DNA from: Pipra filicauda
Taxonomy: Eukaryota > Chordata > Aves > Passeriformes > Pipridae
Direction of reading: 5' to 3'
Assembly: GCF_003945595.2 (NCBI RefSeq)
Contig: NW_024104292.1
Coordinates: 186,001-250,000, forward strand
Length of the DNA stretch: 64,000 nt
The position numbers and the translations under genes are program-made. The first letter of the stretch is position 1, and each line of letters begins with the position of its first letter. Below are positions 32,696 through 44,236 of this stretch, piece after piece. Below the pieces are notes generated by a model. The model made no database searches. It had not been told where the DNA came from and saw only the letters and a list, made by a program, of their open reading frames with translations.

Positions 32696-34013
32696 TTGCA
32701 AGGTTCACATCTGCCAGTAAAGATACACAATGAGAAAAGAGTAGCCAAAACCAGTGGCCTTTAAATTAATTGAGTGGACGTAGCGTCAAAGGGTGGGTTG
32801 TTCTAATGTTTTGGGTGGATTTTGATTCTAAATTATATCAATTTAAATTTAGCTCTGCTCCCAACGGACATTAGTCATATTCAGAAATTTCTATTAAACA
32901 ATAATTTAGTATACCCCAAGGTCTCTGTTCAGGAAGGTAAGTTATGAATCAGCATAAAGGGAAGTAGACTTAGGTGGGTGAAGGTTTAGGTCAGCTCTGG
33001 GTACTGGCTGGTAACAGGGTAGCTGTTGATATTTCAGTAAGCTTAATTGTGTAAAAGCAGCTACACATTTTTAATTAAAGAACTAAAATCTATAGTCCTT
33101 TGGCTTTTCACCCAGGTACTGAACTATGAACACCTTTTCAATAGCTTAAATGAGTTCCAGCAGTGACAGACTACTGAAAAATATGAAAAACTCAAGCTAC
33201 CTTGTTTCATATGGTATATGTGTATTTTTATACCCTAAAATCAACTTTGTATGTTTATAAATGCTCTTCTTTAAACTTACTGAACTAGGGTAGAGAATGC
33301 TACTATTCTTTGGGGTTGTTATTAATTTTTTAAATATACAAATTTATGACTTTTATTAATTCAGAATTAGTATTTGGGTCATTTTTTTCCAGTTGAGTGG
33401 TGACCCAGGTTTGATGAAATTGGTTTTAAAATACAAAAATGCATAGCAAAATGAAATGTTCGAATTAAGGTTACTTAATGATATCAGTTCAAGCCGCAGT
33501 CAGGACATTTTAAATAAACAAACTGAAGTTCTGTATTAGAAGTAATCGACTTCATAAATCTCAGAAAAATTTTTAGGAGCTTCACAGTGTTTAGTTCTTA
33601 TTAAATACCTGTGGGTATTCTTCCATAATCTAATTTTTAACATTAATTTTTTAAAGTTGTTAACTAGCCAAGTGAATCCTGGTCCTGAGAATCATGTCCT
33701 GGAGCTGTAGATTACTGACATAATAAACAGATGTTCTTGAAACGTGGATCTGCAAGGAGATTGTTGTACTGTATTGTGCTTTTTAGCCTGTTTCCAGATG
33801 TTGATTAGCATTGACCAGTAATGGCCATTTTGGGTCAGGTTATTTATGTATTTTAAGCCTGTGAATATTGCGACCCCCTTTTAGATAGTATGTCTAAATA
33901 CTTGTTCTGCAGTGAAGCTATTCAGCTGTCCACATGTATAGACTATTGAAATACTGTACTGGCACACATCTGACCGTTGACATTTTGTACCTTTTCTAAA
34001 TCCAATGTTTCAC

Positions 34014-34019
34014 AATAAA
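34014..34019 (+). terminator. FAM76B: FAM76B distal poly(A) signal
   Basis: CACAATAAAATCTTGTC has the shape of a typical terminal poly(A) site, 2.46 kb after the stop. Sequence beyond it loses any hint of transcript continuity. Confidence 0.55.
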
Positions 34020-34040
34020 ATCTTGTCAAAACATTGATCT

Positions 34041-35584
34041 CTCCCTTTAAAATTATTCATAAATCCATATTTTGTGTTAATCTTTCATGCTATGTCACTC
34101 ACTAAAAATCTGTGGCCAAAAAAGGGGCAGAATTTAATATTTAGGTTTCTGTGAAGATTAGACATCTTGGATTGTCTACAACTTGTAACAAATTAGGCTT
34201 CGGATTACTTTGTCTCATGAAAATATTTTTGTTTTCTACAACAGAATTATATATAATACATAGAAATATTTTCTTGTAGAGAAGAAGAAAAAAACGTGAA
34301 GGTTTGACTGAAATGCCTTCAACAAGCTTTTTGCATACTGATTAGCATCAGCATTTGTGTTTAAAAGTACCTGAATTTCAGTCTTATTCTGTTAACTATA
34401 AAGTTGTTCTTCCTTTACATTCGCTGTACGAGTTGGATGATTCTGAGATTTGAAACGACATTTGTAATTTCTTTGTGTGTTCCCTTTCTTGTGTCAGGAG
34501 GAGTTAGGTGCCCAAAGCAACACCCTGCTGGCTGTCAGTCACAGTGGCTTCTAGTGCAGCACAAATTGTGCTGCAATTTGTAGGTCTCATTTTAAATTTT
34601 CCTCAACGATCAATCTTCATCTTTCCACAAGCCAGAAGAATACTTCTCATTCAGGAATTAAAGTTGAAAGTAAAAAATAATTAAAAAAAAAATCCCCATA
34701 CCAATAAGAGAGTAAGATTCTGTATCTATTTGGTCTAGAAAGGGGGAATCTTTGTTTCAAAGCGTCTTGAAACAGTTATTATTTTATAGTAGTTATAGTA
34801 ATGAACAATATGCTAGTCTAATATTGGATTGTTCTTAGCCTCGTTTTAATGCAAACTTGAAACAGCAACTTTGAAGCCACTTATTTCTAAAGCTGAGTGC
34901 AAGTCAAAACCATGTGTGGTACCTAGTTTAGGCATGGCTTTCATGTGACACATGCAAATGTGTGTAACTGGCCATGCAACTGACTGAATCCTGAAAAGAG
35001 GTTTGCATCATTTGAAGCAAATTTCTTTAAAGAAAATTTAAATTTACATAACTTTTGTGTGGGCATTCAGGCAGTTCTTAATGGTCTTCAGTAGCTTCAA
35101 AAGCTTTGAATCCAACACTGATTTTTTTGAAAACAGTGATGTTTATGATGAGAAACTATAATCTTTAACTTTTTGAAATGGAGTAAAACCTGTTCATTTG
35201 TTTTTATTCCTTCAAATGAGTTACTAAACATTGATACTGCAATAGAAGATACATTTTCTCATATATTATGTGCAATTGCTCTAGCTGTCCTCATGGAAGA
35301 GGTACAGATATATGGAATTACTTCTGTTGAATCCCACAGAAGAAGTCAGGGCTATCAGACAAGGGGATTTTAGAGGTGGAAGGAGGAAATGTTTGTGGTG
35401 CTCCTTGGGAAAGAAGGAGGGTAATGGAGATGAGAGGGCTAATGGGGAACAGAGACCTCTGAGATACCATGTTACTTGTGTGATGTACTGAATCACACGG
35501 TTGGGGTTTTTTTAAAGTTACATATTTTTCATGTGTGTGAAATGCAGCATTGCTTAAGGGAGTCTTTTGTTTTGCCTGTTCCAA
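34041..35584. other. Intergenic sequence downstream of FAM76B
   Basis: 1.5 kb of AT-rich unique-looking DNA. No gene, repeat family or RNA gene was recognised. Confidence 0.7.
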
Positions 35585-36690
35585 TGCTTGTCAAGACTCT
35601 CCATGAAGAAATGTTTCCTAACATCCAACATAAACCTCCCCTGGTGCAATTTGAGGCCGTTTCCTCTCATCCTATTGCTTGTTATTTGGCAGAAGAGGCT
35701 GACCTCCACCTGGCTACAACCTTCTTTCAGGTAGTTGTAGAAAGTAATATTGCTTCCCCGATCCTCCTTTTCTCCAAGCTAAATATCTCCAGCTCCCTCA
35801 GCCGCTCCTCATAATGTTCCAAACCCTCCAACAGCTCCATTGGGTTACAGTGTTACAGTGTCTCAATGCCTTTCCTGAAGTGAGGGATCCAAAACTGGAT
35901 ACAGGATTTGAGACAGGGCCTTGCCAGTGCCAAGTACAGAAGGACAATCACAGCCCTGGTCCTGCTGGCCACACTATTGCTGATACAGACCAGAATGCCA
36001 TTGGCCTTCTTAGCTACCTGGGCACACTGCTGGCTCATGTTCAGCTGCTGTTGACCAGCACCCCCAGGTCCTTTTCTGCTGTGACACAAGTGCAGGATCT
36101 GGTACTTGACCTTGTTGCACCTCATACAATTGGCCTCAGCCCATCAATCCAGCCTTCCTGCTCTCCAACAGATAAACACTCCCACCCAACTTAGTGTCAT
36201 CTGCAAATTGACTGAAGGTGCACTCGATCCCCTCTCTTAGGTCATGAATAAAGATATTAAACAGAACTGGCCCCAGTACTGAGCCCTGGGGAACAGCCCT
36301 CGTGAACAGCTACCAACTGGATGTGACTCCGTTCACCACCACTCTCTGGACTTGACCCAGCAAAGAGGGCACCTGTCCACACCATGAACAGCTAGTTTTA
36401 CCAGGTGAATGCTGTGGAAAACAGTGTCAAAGACTTTACTAAAGTCCAGGTAGACAACATCCACAGCTTTTCCCTCATCTACTAAGTGGGTCATGTTGTC
36501 ATAGAAGGAGATCAGGTTGGTCAAGTAGAACCTGCCTTTCATAAACCCATGCTGGCTGGGCCTGGTCCCCTGGTCGTCCAGCATGTGCCATCTGATAGGA
36601 CACAGAATGATCTGCTCTATGACCTTCTCCATCACTGAGGTAAATTTCATGATCACCGTGCTCAAGACAGCCTCCAACTGTCTTATAACA
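35585..36690 (-). mobile_element. CR1 LINE fragment with RT-domain remnant
   Basis: ~1.1 kb of minus-strand CR1. The right part (36333-36677) still has a 114-codon open frame with VVYLDFSKVFDTV, the reverse-transcriptase motif-A region of CR1 ORF2. The left part carries the usual downstream blocks (GCCTTTCCTGAAGTGAGG, CCCCAGTACTGAGCCCTGGG). The catalytic YxDD block is absent, and the 3' tail is missing at about 35585. It is dead. Confidence 0.9.
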
Positions 36691-37230
36691 TCTGCAAGAG
36701 TGGAGTGAGCACTCAGTACCTCCTATTACTTGAATGGCATGTTGCTATTTTGCATAAAAAACAAATTACTGTGCAAGGTGAATTTGAAACTTAATTTCTG
36801 CATTCTTTGGTTGAAGATAGTTCAGTCTTTCTCCAATGATAAATATGGTCCAGTTTTTAGGGTGTGATTAGTAGTCTACAGTGCTTTTTTTCCTCTTATT
36901 TTGCCTTAAAGGTAGTGACATGTAAAGATTCTTTGGACCATGTTTACCGAAACGGATGGAATGCACCTTTTCCCTTCCTGAATGCTAAATACAGTAAGAG
37001 AAAATAGAGCTAAATAGGATGGCTGCCTACATAAGGCTAGCCACTAGATGCTGCTTAAACCCCACTGTATGTGGTTGTGTGTGCTTTCTGTGCACCAGCC
37101 AGCACCCACAGTGGATAGCTGTTCCTGTTCAAATGCAACACTGATGCTAAAATGACAATGTCCTAAATACTGAAATATAGTACTTTGTAATATATTTTTA
37201 AAAATTGGAAATTTATTTTGGAAAATTTGA

Positions 37231-37310
37231 CATAGGATCATAGAATCATAGGATGGTCTGGGTTGGAAGGGAACTTAAAGCTCATCTACTTCCAACCCCC
37301 CCAGTGGTAT
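37231..37310 (-). mobile_element. CR1 3'-end stub
   Basis: CATAGGATCATAGAATCATA then GGTCTGGGTTGGAAGGGAAC is the reverse complement of a CR1 3' end, less than 100 bp long. Confidence 0.85.
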
Positions 37311-37987
37311 TAAGCATATTTAATATAGTTAAATATAGAAAAAAAAATGGAACTGTATTGTGTTTTCTCTGATTGTTTTAGCTTAAGAAAGAAAAATCTC
37401 CATTTTACAAGTCAGGAGGCTGATCCATGAAACAATGCAGCTTAAATGCTGCCACACAAAACACAATGGTAGAATTCAAAGCAGAATCCGGGACTCCCCA
37501 GACAGTGTGGAAACTGACTATCTTTTCCCTTTGAAGAGAGTTGCTATGAATAAGTTAAAGTTTTATTCGGTTACCATAGATGTGTAGTGAATCTGTAGCA
37601 TTAGTTGGCTGACTTTTCACCTATACCTTAGAAACAATTATTAAATGTAACTGATTTCTTCATAGTATAGAAAAGAATACAAAGGTGAGATTATACTTTG
37701 ACTTGGAACAATAAGGCTTAAGACTTAGTGTTCTGCTTTCTTTGAGTCTGATATACTTCTAATTCAGATTTTTCCCTGTCTGATTCTGTTAGTAGATGTA
37801 TTTGAAATCTTGTGACTTTATAGTGAAAGAGAGAGTTCTCATCAACATTTAAAAAGTCCAGGCTGTTTTTAACAAGTCTTGGATTCAAAAAGATGTAATT
37901 GTAGTAGAAGGGGAAAGTGTTTTCATTTGTATACTCTATAGTCGTGTTGTGTATTGTATTTATATATTCTATAAGCAATCTTAAAGA

Positions 37988-38490
37988 GAAAGACACGGGG
38001 AACTATAGGCCAGTCAGCTCCTTAGTACAAGAGAGTCGTGGACATACTGGATGGAGTCCAATGGAGTGGCGCAAGGATCATGAAGGGACTAGAACATCTC
38101 TCCTGTGTGGGAAGTCTGAGAGAGCTGGTACTGTTTAGCTGGGAGAAGAGAACACTTGGAGGGATCTCACCAATACAAATACGTGAAAGGAGGTGCATAG
38201 AGGACAGATCCAGGCTCTTTTCAGTGGTGTTCACTGCCAGAACCAGGGGCAATAGGCACAAACCGAAACACAGGGGGTTTCCTCTGATCACCAGGAAATA
38301 CTTTTTCTACTCTAAGGATGACTGTGCACTGGCACAGGTTGCTTAGGTTGGTAGTAGAGACTCCATCCTTGGAGGAAGTCAAAAGCTCAAAGGACATAGT
38401 TCTGGGCAACTGGCTCCAGGTGGCCATGCATGAGCAATGGGGATTGCACCAGATGACCTACAGAAGCCACTTCTAACCTCAGGTGTCCTG
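37988..38490 (+). mobile_element. CR1 fragment with internal deletion
   Basis: Plus-strand CR1. It opens with codons for GNYRPVS, a conserved motif before the RT core, and jumps within ~30 bp to blocks from the 3' part (GGATCATGAAGGGACTAGAA, CAAATACGTGAAAGGAGG, the region ending GATGACCTACAGAAGCCAC). Over 1 kb of RT sequence is missing between the two. Confidence 0.8.
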
Positions 38491-39282
38491 TAACTCTAAA
38501 ACCTAAACAAGTCAATAATTTTTTTTTTCTTCATCTATTAAAATGCAGTATTTTGTTACAAAAAATTAGATAAGCAATGTTTTGCTGTGTTCAGTTTTTC
38601 CCTCGCTGTGAGGGGGTTCATTTGAATGGAACTGAAAAAAAAAACCACAACATTTTTTATAATAGCAATTCTCCTGTTAGGCAACGTGCTGCTTTAGGGA
38701 AACATTTCAGACTGTGTGAATGATTGTTACATAAGCACCAAGATAGTTTAGTGAGCTTGTAAAATAAATAATTTTGCATGAAGAAGCATTTCTAAAAGCT
38801 GGTTTTGGTAGCAAATTTCAAGTAAGCAGAGCAGGAGTAACTTCCCATCTATTTCTTTCCTATTAATCTGTTGCCAGCATGATATAATTCTTATACTATG
38901 CACAATCAGAAACAAGTCTGTTTGAAAATAGCAAAGTTCCCAAGAGTACTTATCTTGCTGGCCAAATCTTTAAAGCCCTTTTGCATTATTTTGTTTTATG
39001 TTTAGTGACAGCATTCTAACTAAGTTTGGTCTGAAGTGTGTAGGACCTCAAGAACATTTGTAGTGTTGTGTTCTCCCTTTATCCATAGATATGTCTTCCC
39101 TTTTGTTAAATAGCTATGGTTGAAGTACAGTTTTATATCACATTCAGTATGTATCTCATTTTCAGTAAAGGCCCAAGCACTGTACTTTTAAAACAACTTC
39201 TGTTTTCTTAAAAGAGGTTTTGGATGTGTATCAAAACTGTTAAGTCAAGAGTCAGAAAAGCAGTATTTTGAAACTGTTGGGA
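38491..39282. other. Intergenic, nothing recognised
   Basis: AT-rich unique-looking sequence between the CR1 fragment and the candidate minus-strand terminal exon region. Confidence 0.65.
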
Positions 39283-39288
39283 TTTATT
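39283..39288 (-). terminator. Minus-strand poly(A) signal
   Basis: TTTATT on the plus strand (AATAAA on minus), about 150 bp beyond the stop of the candidate exon at 39437. A six-base match in AT-rich DNA is weak unless the exon is real. Confidence 0.35.
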
Positions 39289-39436
39289 AAGTTTTTTTGT
39301 ACAATATTTATATAATATGTATTTTTAGTTTATGAATTCAGTTAAAAAACCAAACTCAAAGTACAATGTGGTTTTCACGTCTTTCCTTGTGTCAGGACAA
39401 TAGAGTCCTGCTGTTGAATAAGGAATATAATTTCCT

Positions 39437-39562
39437 CTATATTTTGTTGCTGTCATGTGGACAGATGCATTTTTTTGTCTGAAAAGTACCCTTGCAACAA
39501 CTCCCAGAACATTGATCCTGAGGCATACAGGAGTCAAATGGCATCTTAATCCATTCATAATG
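39437..39562 (-). CDS. Candidate cysteine-rich terminal exon, unidentified
   Basis: Minus-strand acceptor CTATGACAG|CATTAT is followed by 41 codons and a TAG: HYEWIKMPFDSCMPQDQCSG then SCCKGTFQTKKCICPHDSNKI. The cysteines are spaced C-x5-C-x3-CC-x8-C-x-C, like the core of colipase/dickkopf-type or knottin-type folds. A minus-strand AATAAA lies ~150 bp downstream. A second frame (39325-39558) is also open, so the coding call is uncertain. No upstream exon or signal peptide was found. Confidence 0.35.
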   Translation of the reverse strand, partial: HYEWIKMPFDSCMPQDQCSGSCCKGTFQTKKCICPHDSNKI

Positions 39563-39605
39563 CTGTCATAGTTAACGTTTTAGGTTGAGTAAACTAGGTG
39601 ATAGT

Positions 39606-39616
39606 GGGGGGGGGGG
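39606..39616 (+). repeat. G11 homopolymer
   Basis: Eleven consecutive G in otherwise AT-rich DNA. Confidence 0.9.
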
Positions 39617-41386
39617 AAAGATGAGTAATTGAGGAACTTTTGAAAAGCAAAAAATAGGAATTTTATAGTGATTCAGAGTGCACTCATAAACTTGGTTCTA
39701 CTGTCAAGATTGCTATCAGGCTGATAAACATGCTTTATCAAAAAATGAGTATGTTTTACAAAACAGCAAAAAAACATGCTTTTCATTCTTGGACTATAAT
39801 TAGGAATACAGATATTGATATATTATTTACCAAAATAGCATTGGAGCTTATAAAACTAGTAATTTATGTAGTCTAAAAATATCTCTGCTACTTGGTAGAA
39901 CATGAAAGAATTTTTTTTGTTAGTTTATGGAAAACAACCTCTTGACAGATAAGTTTTCTTTTTAACCCCATTGGGAGCTTTCTGTAGCCTAAGTTCTGTT
40001 TCTTAAATCTTACTAACTTTGTAATCTTAGTTGTATTTTCTGGCAAAAATCAGTCAATTTTATCACAACTTCCATGATGGTTCTTTCTTTCTTAATACAG
40101 TAATTGGCTTAGAATTTAAAGGCTGTGACTCTGCCCTCAAGGATAAGTGTATTCAGAGATTGTCCTAACATTTTTATTCAATTAAACTACTGTGTTGCTA
40201 ATTAGCATCATTGACTTTTCCTCTTTGTGGTAAGATTTGTTCTTACAGGCGTCAATTGGTTAGCCATTGTGCATCTGAAAAATAATGGAAAAAAGGGACC
40301 ATCAGCTTCTTAATGTAAGTACACTTCCACCTGTTGTTCTAGAGCTATTTTTTACCAACAGTAAAAATGCCCAGTTTTGGGTGCTGGAGCTAGTGAAAAA
40401 GCTCTTCTGGCCCTTCCTGGAGTGACTCTACTCTCCAATTCATTCCACCCACTGGAATGGCTGAGGTCCAGCCCACGTCCACCTACAGTCATTCCCCAAG
40501 AGGCCAGCAGGGGTTGTGCACATCAAGCCACCACATTTTACTTCACAGTGGAGTATAGGTCTTAATGATTGACAGTACTGCAAAGTCCAGAAAATTTGAA
40601 ATACTGCGTCAATAAGAGCTCTGTTTTCTTAAGCATGGGAGAGGGAGTTAGAATTGCTGGGTACTTATCCTGGTGAGGATTTTCTCTCTCAGTCCCTTTG
40701 AAAGGGTGTTAAAAGGCATACTGTCAACCTAACAGCAACCTTTACTGATAGTCTGAAGATGGAAACTTTGAGGAAGCAAATACATGAGGCTCATTGGAGA
40801 AGGAAGAGGCAATGAACATGGTAGACCCCTGAGGGTGAGAGCAGAACTTGTTCAAATTACACCTTTGTTACCTTGTTTAAGATCAAGTTGAGATGTTTTC
40901 AGTGACCAGTTCCACCAGAATAGACTAAACATCTCTAGCACGTTCTTAGGGCCATTCACACTCCCTACAAGGATAGTCAGTCTAGGTTTCCTGTTAAGTC
41001 ATGAGTGGACAATTTAGAGTAAAAAAATGAACACTCATTTTTGTCCTCTCAATGAGCCTATTTCGCATCATTGTATATGGGTCTTAACTTCCTAACAGAG
41101 GAAGTATGAATGCTCTTAGCAAAAGAGGCCTCAGTTTGACTTATTTCTTAGAGCTTTGCTGCACATGCAAATTCTGGCCAGGGTGTACTAATGTGTATTA
41201 CCTCCTGTATTCAAGCAGGAAATCCTTGCTTCTTTTCTTTTTTCCAGTCTTTCAAAATGCAATTGCACTCGTTGATGCAATTTCAAGGCTTAAAGGCAGA
41301 ATTCTATGCCCTGCTGACCCTGCAATAAGGTTGCTGAACAGACATTAGAAGGGAAAAAAATAAAGAAGAAAGTAATGAGTAGCTCT
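39617..41386. other. Intergenic, nothing firmly recognised
   Basis: Mostly AT-rich. A strong-looking plus-strand acceptor (TTTTTTCCAG at 41240-41249) opens onto a short frame, but no partner exon was seen. Confidence 0.6.
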
Positions 41387-41590
41387 AATTTATATAAATT
41401 ATACATATAATTTATATAAAACATAATTATGTATCATGTACTATAATATACAACATGATTTATTGTATAGTATTATTGTATATATATTATTGTATAATAT
41501 TATAATATATATATGTATATATGTAATATAATAATATATGTATATATATTATTGTATAATATAAATATATTTTTATATCTATATAAAATG
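41387..41590. repeat. TA-rich simple-repeat tract
   Basis: About 200 bp made almost only of A and T, with many TATATATA and self-complementary TATATAATATTATA-type blocks. It can fold into cruciforms and is probably polymorphic. Confidence 0.9.
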
Positions 41591-43583
41591 CCTGGTTACC
41601 TGTCTTTTCTCTCACCTAGTGCAAAGCTGATGGGATTAGTAGCGTGAATCCTAGTCATGCATTCTATCCTTTTATAGACTTGTTTTCTCTTAAAATCAGG
41701 GTGTCTCTTTCCAGTTAGCCCACCTCAAGTCAGTTGGTAGACATCAGTAGGATCATTCTTTGGTTTGAAATCTAAATGGGTGGAATAGGGAGTGGTTTGT
41801 GGTTTGGTTTTGAAGTTGTTGGTTTGGGTTTATTTTGTAAACATCTCTTTTCCAAATACAAACCTGTCATCCAATGCCAGGTCTCTGTTCCTTCTCGTAG
41901 GCGGGAAGTGACTGTGACTTGTTTATTTCCCTGACCTCTCCAACAAACCTCACATTAATGACAGTTCCCACTCAACACCTCCAAAGCCATTCCTTGATAA
42001 GCCTCTCCAGGACACCTGCCCAGTTAAGATGCAAATTGGTAAGTCTTGTGAAGGCTGATGTCTCAGTGTATCAGTGACTGCTTAGGTAAAGTCACAAATA
42101 CACATGTAAAGTATATCTAAGAGAATTAATACACTTCAAATTAATGTTTTACAGTCAGCAGCAGCCCACAACAATCTGAGAACAGTAGAATAGCAAAGAA
42201 GTAGATAAGACAACCCCTAATGGAGGAGAGAAGGCAGGCTAACCTCTCTGGCTCATGTAGTTAAGAGATTTTATTTCCTGTATGCCCTAAGCATGACTGT
42301 GTCACAGTTTACTCATACTTTTGTTTTTAATGGAGCTTTTACTGGATGTATCTGGATATTGTTTTCCACTTGGTACATTCCTCTTATCTCTGCATATTCT
42401 TCGTGATTGCATTAACTTGTTTTCAATTTAAGAGACAGAAATGAGCAACCTTTCGTTGCTGATCTGCAGGTGCTGTGTGTGATGCTGTGGCCCCAAATAA
42501 CACAAATTCAGCATCACTGTATTAGCTAGTAGCCAAGCTTGGTACTTTAGAGCATTTCTGCTCTCTTCTCTGGGATACAAAACATCATATGTGTTTTGCA
42601 GTAGTAGCATATTTCCAGCCATCTGTAATTGCCTCCTACTTGCATATGCTTAGTCACTGCATACAAACATACACCTTCTGCTGAACTTTAGTAAAGCTCA
42701 TTATGTTTTTACCCCTATGGTATTCTGCGAAGGCTCTTTTTCACAAGATTAGAGCCCAGTAATCCCAATTTACCTCCAAGGAGGCCAGAGGAGATAATTT
42801 AACCAAACCATTGTTGTAAGTACTTACTTTCTCATATGATACAGTGACATTTTGATACATTTTTTTGTCATCAGTTTTGCCAAGTAAATGAAAACATGCT
42901 AGTATGAAAAAAATAACAAATTTATTATTGTTAGAGCTGAAATAACATCACAGGAATACTCCAAACCAACACAATTTGATAACTCTTTTACTTCCCCTGT
43001 ATTTTTAATAAAACCCTTCATGACCCTTCATGCTATTGCTAGGTTAATACTTATCAAAATCACATAATATTCAAAGGTGTACTTACGCCTCCCCTCCCAT
43101 CACCAGCTGGAACCAAAATTGATTGTCTATTGTGATCTTGTCTATGAGTCTGAGGTGAAGTTAAATGCCAGGTTGGGGTACTTTGGGAAGCCTATGTCTC
43201 CTGAACAGATGGCTTCCCGGGATTCCAAACAACACTTAGAAATGGGCAGTTTTATCCTGAAATAGGGATGAAATGGGGATGATATTAGTCTTAGAACAAA
43301 AATTCATTGTATTTGGGAAGGGAGAACACATCTTGGAAGGTTGTCTTACTTCTAGCCAAGACAGGATCCCAGAAGAGGGATCAGGTACTGATAGCCAAGG
43401 TACTCTTTCCTTAATCACAACTATCTGGAAATCCCAGAGCAGTGAAAAATGTCAGGCTGCAGACCATCTTAGGTATTTAAGGATCTTTTCTCCCTCACAG
43501 TTTGATAGCATGAAGCTTTTTAAAAGAACTTTCTTTCACTCTAAATTACTTTTTTATAATTTCCCTATTCTTTCAACCTATAC
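41591..43583. other. Intergenic, no supported gene
   Basis: No repeat family recognised. Open frames near 42428-42622 and 43041-43424 on the minus strand look partly protein-like but do not join in phase with the exon pair to their right. Confidence 0.6.
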
Positions 43584-43717
43584 CATTTTGTAATAGTTGA
43601 TCTATTCCTGACAGTCTATGCAGCTGCATAAACTCTTCCACTACTGTTCCTGTAGTGATGAGATTGCAGAAGGCCGACATGCCAGCTACATAATCAGAAC
43701 TGCTGTCCTGGGGTATC
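43584..43717 (-). CDS. Candidate orphan exon B, unidentified protein
   Basis: 134 nt, acceptor TTCTCTCAG|GATACC and donor AAAATG|GTATAG. Joined to exon A it continues IPQDSSSDYVAGMSAFCNLI then TTGTVVEEFMQLHRLSGIDQ and LLQN, without stops. The intron between the two is 142 bp. No third exon in phase was found on either side, so this may be a gene remnant, or a gene whose other exons I missed. Confidence 0.45.
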
Positions 43718-43859
43718 CTGAGAGAACAGGATGAAATCACTGCTGTGTAATCCTGCTTCTCTTTCCCACTTCTGGCAATAGAATAAATAGTGAAGTCCAC
43801 AACTGGTTATGTCAAAGAGTGCAAAGAGGCTTAGTAACTTGATTAAGGATTTATAGTAC

Positions 43860-44049
43860 CTGTTCATGACAAAGAGGAAGTCTATTGCTGCTTGCGCTTC
43901 CTGTTTGATCTGTGTCCTGGCATTGAGAGAAAGGTCCAGCTTGTTGCCAATATCTAAAATGAGTTGGCAGGCTTCCTCAGTAGAGCACCCTGCACAGTTG
44001 TAGAGGAGGAATGTTGTTGCATGCCATATCTTGCAGGTTGAATTAAATT
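43860..44049 (-). CDS. Candidate orphan exon A, unidentified protein
   Basis: A 190-nt open exon with acceptor TTCCCATAG|AATTTA and donor GAACAG|GTACTA. It encodes FNSTCKIWHATTFLLYNCAG, CSTEEACQLILDIGNKLDLS and LNARTQIKQEAQAAIDFLFV. The composition (hydrophobic and charged residues in helical periodicity) looks like a helical-repeat protein. It begins two bases into a codon and ends two bases into the next, in phase with the exon at 43584-43717. I do not recognise the family. Confidence 0.45.
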
Positions 44050-44118
44050 CTATGGGAAAAAAATTACTCCTTGTCAAATTACAACCACTTCACAAGACCT
44101 CATTTTAGAAGCTGTTTT

Positions 44119-44236
44119 CATAGAGTCAGAGAATGGCTTGGGTTGGAAGAGGACCTTAAAGATCACCTAATTCCAGTCACCTGCCATGGGAAGGGAGGGA
44201 CACCTTTCAGTATGTCAGTTTGCTTAAAACCCCATC
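44119..44236 (-). mobile_element. CR1 3'-end fragment
   Basis: CATAGAGTCAGAGAATGGCT, then GGGTTGGAAGAGGACCTTAA and CACCTGCCATGGGAAGGGAG: the reverse complement of a CR1 3' end, ~115 bp, just upstream of orphan exon A. Confidence 0.85.

Larger units (their letters stand above)
31556..34040 (+). other. FAM76B: FAM76B 3' UTR (extent inferred)
   Basis: AT-rich sequence after the stop codon with three AATAAA hexamers at 32270, 32690 and 34014. It contains no repeats. The long form would be about 2.5 kb. That the transcript reaches 34.04 kb is inferred from the strong distal signal, not shown. Confidence 0.65.

Noticed and set aside
36333..36677. 114-codon minus-strand frame as a gene
   Set aside because: It is the reverse-transcriptase remnant of a CR1 LINE (YLDFSK motif), truncated at both ends.
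41250..41340. Plus-strand exon after a strong polypyrimidine-AG acceptor
   Set aside because: Two frames are equally open, no partner exon was seen, and the length is compatible with chance.
42428..42622. Minus-strand 64-codon frame
   Set aside because: No acceptor/donor pair keeps it in frame with neighbouring candidates; no domain recognised.
43146..43250. Minus-strand frame reading CLESREAICSGDIGFPKYPN
   Set aside because: Protein-like, but its acceptor phase fits neither exon B nor the candidate at 43350, and no family is recognised.
43350..43424. Third possible minus-strand exon (IVVIKERVPWLSVPDPSSG) left of orphan exon B
   Set aside because: It has a reasonable acceptor and a good GTAAGA donor, but its open frame is phase 0 while exon B ends in phase 1; the phase-correct reading hits a stop after four codons.
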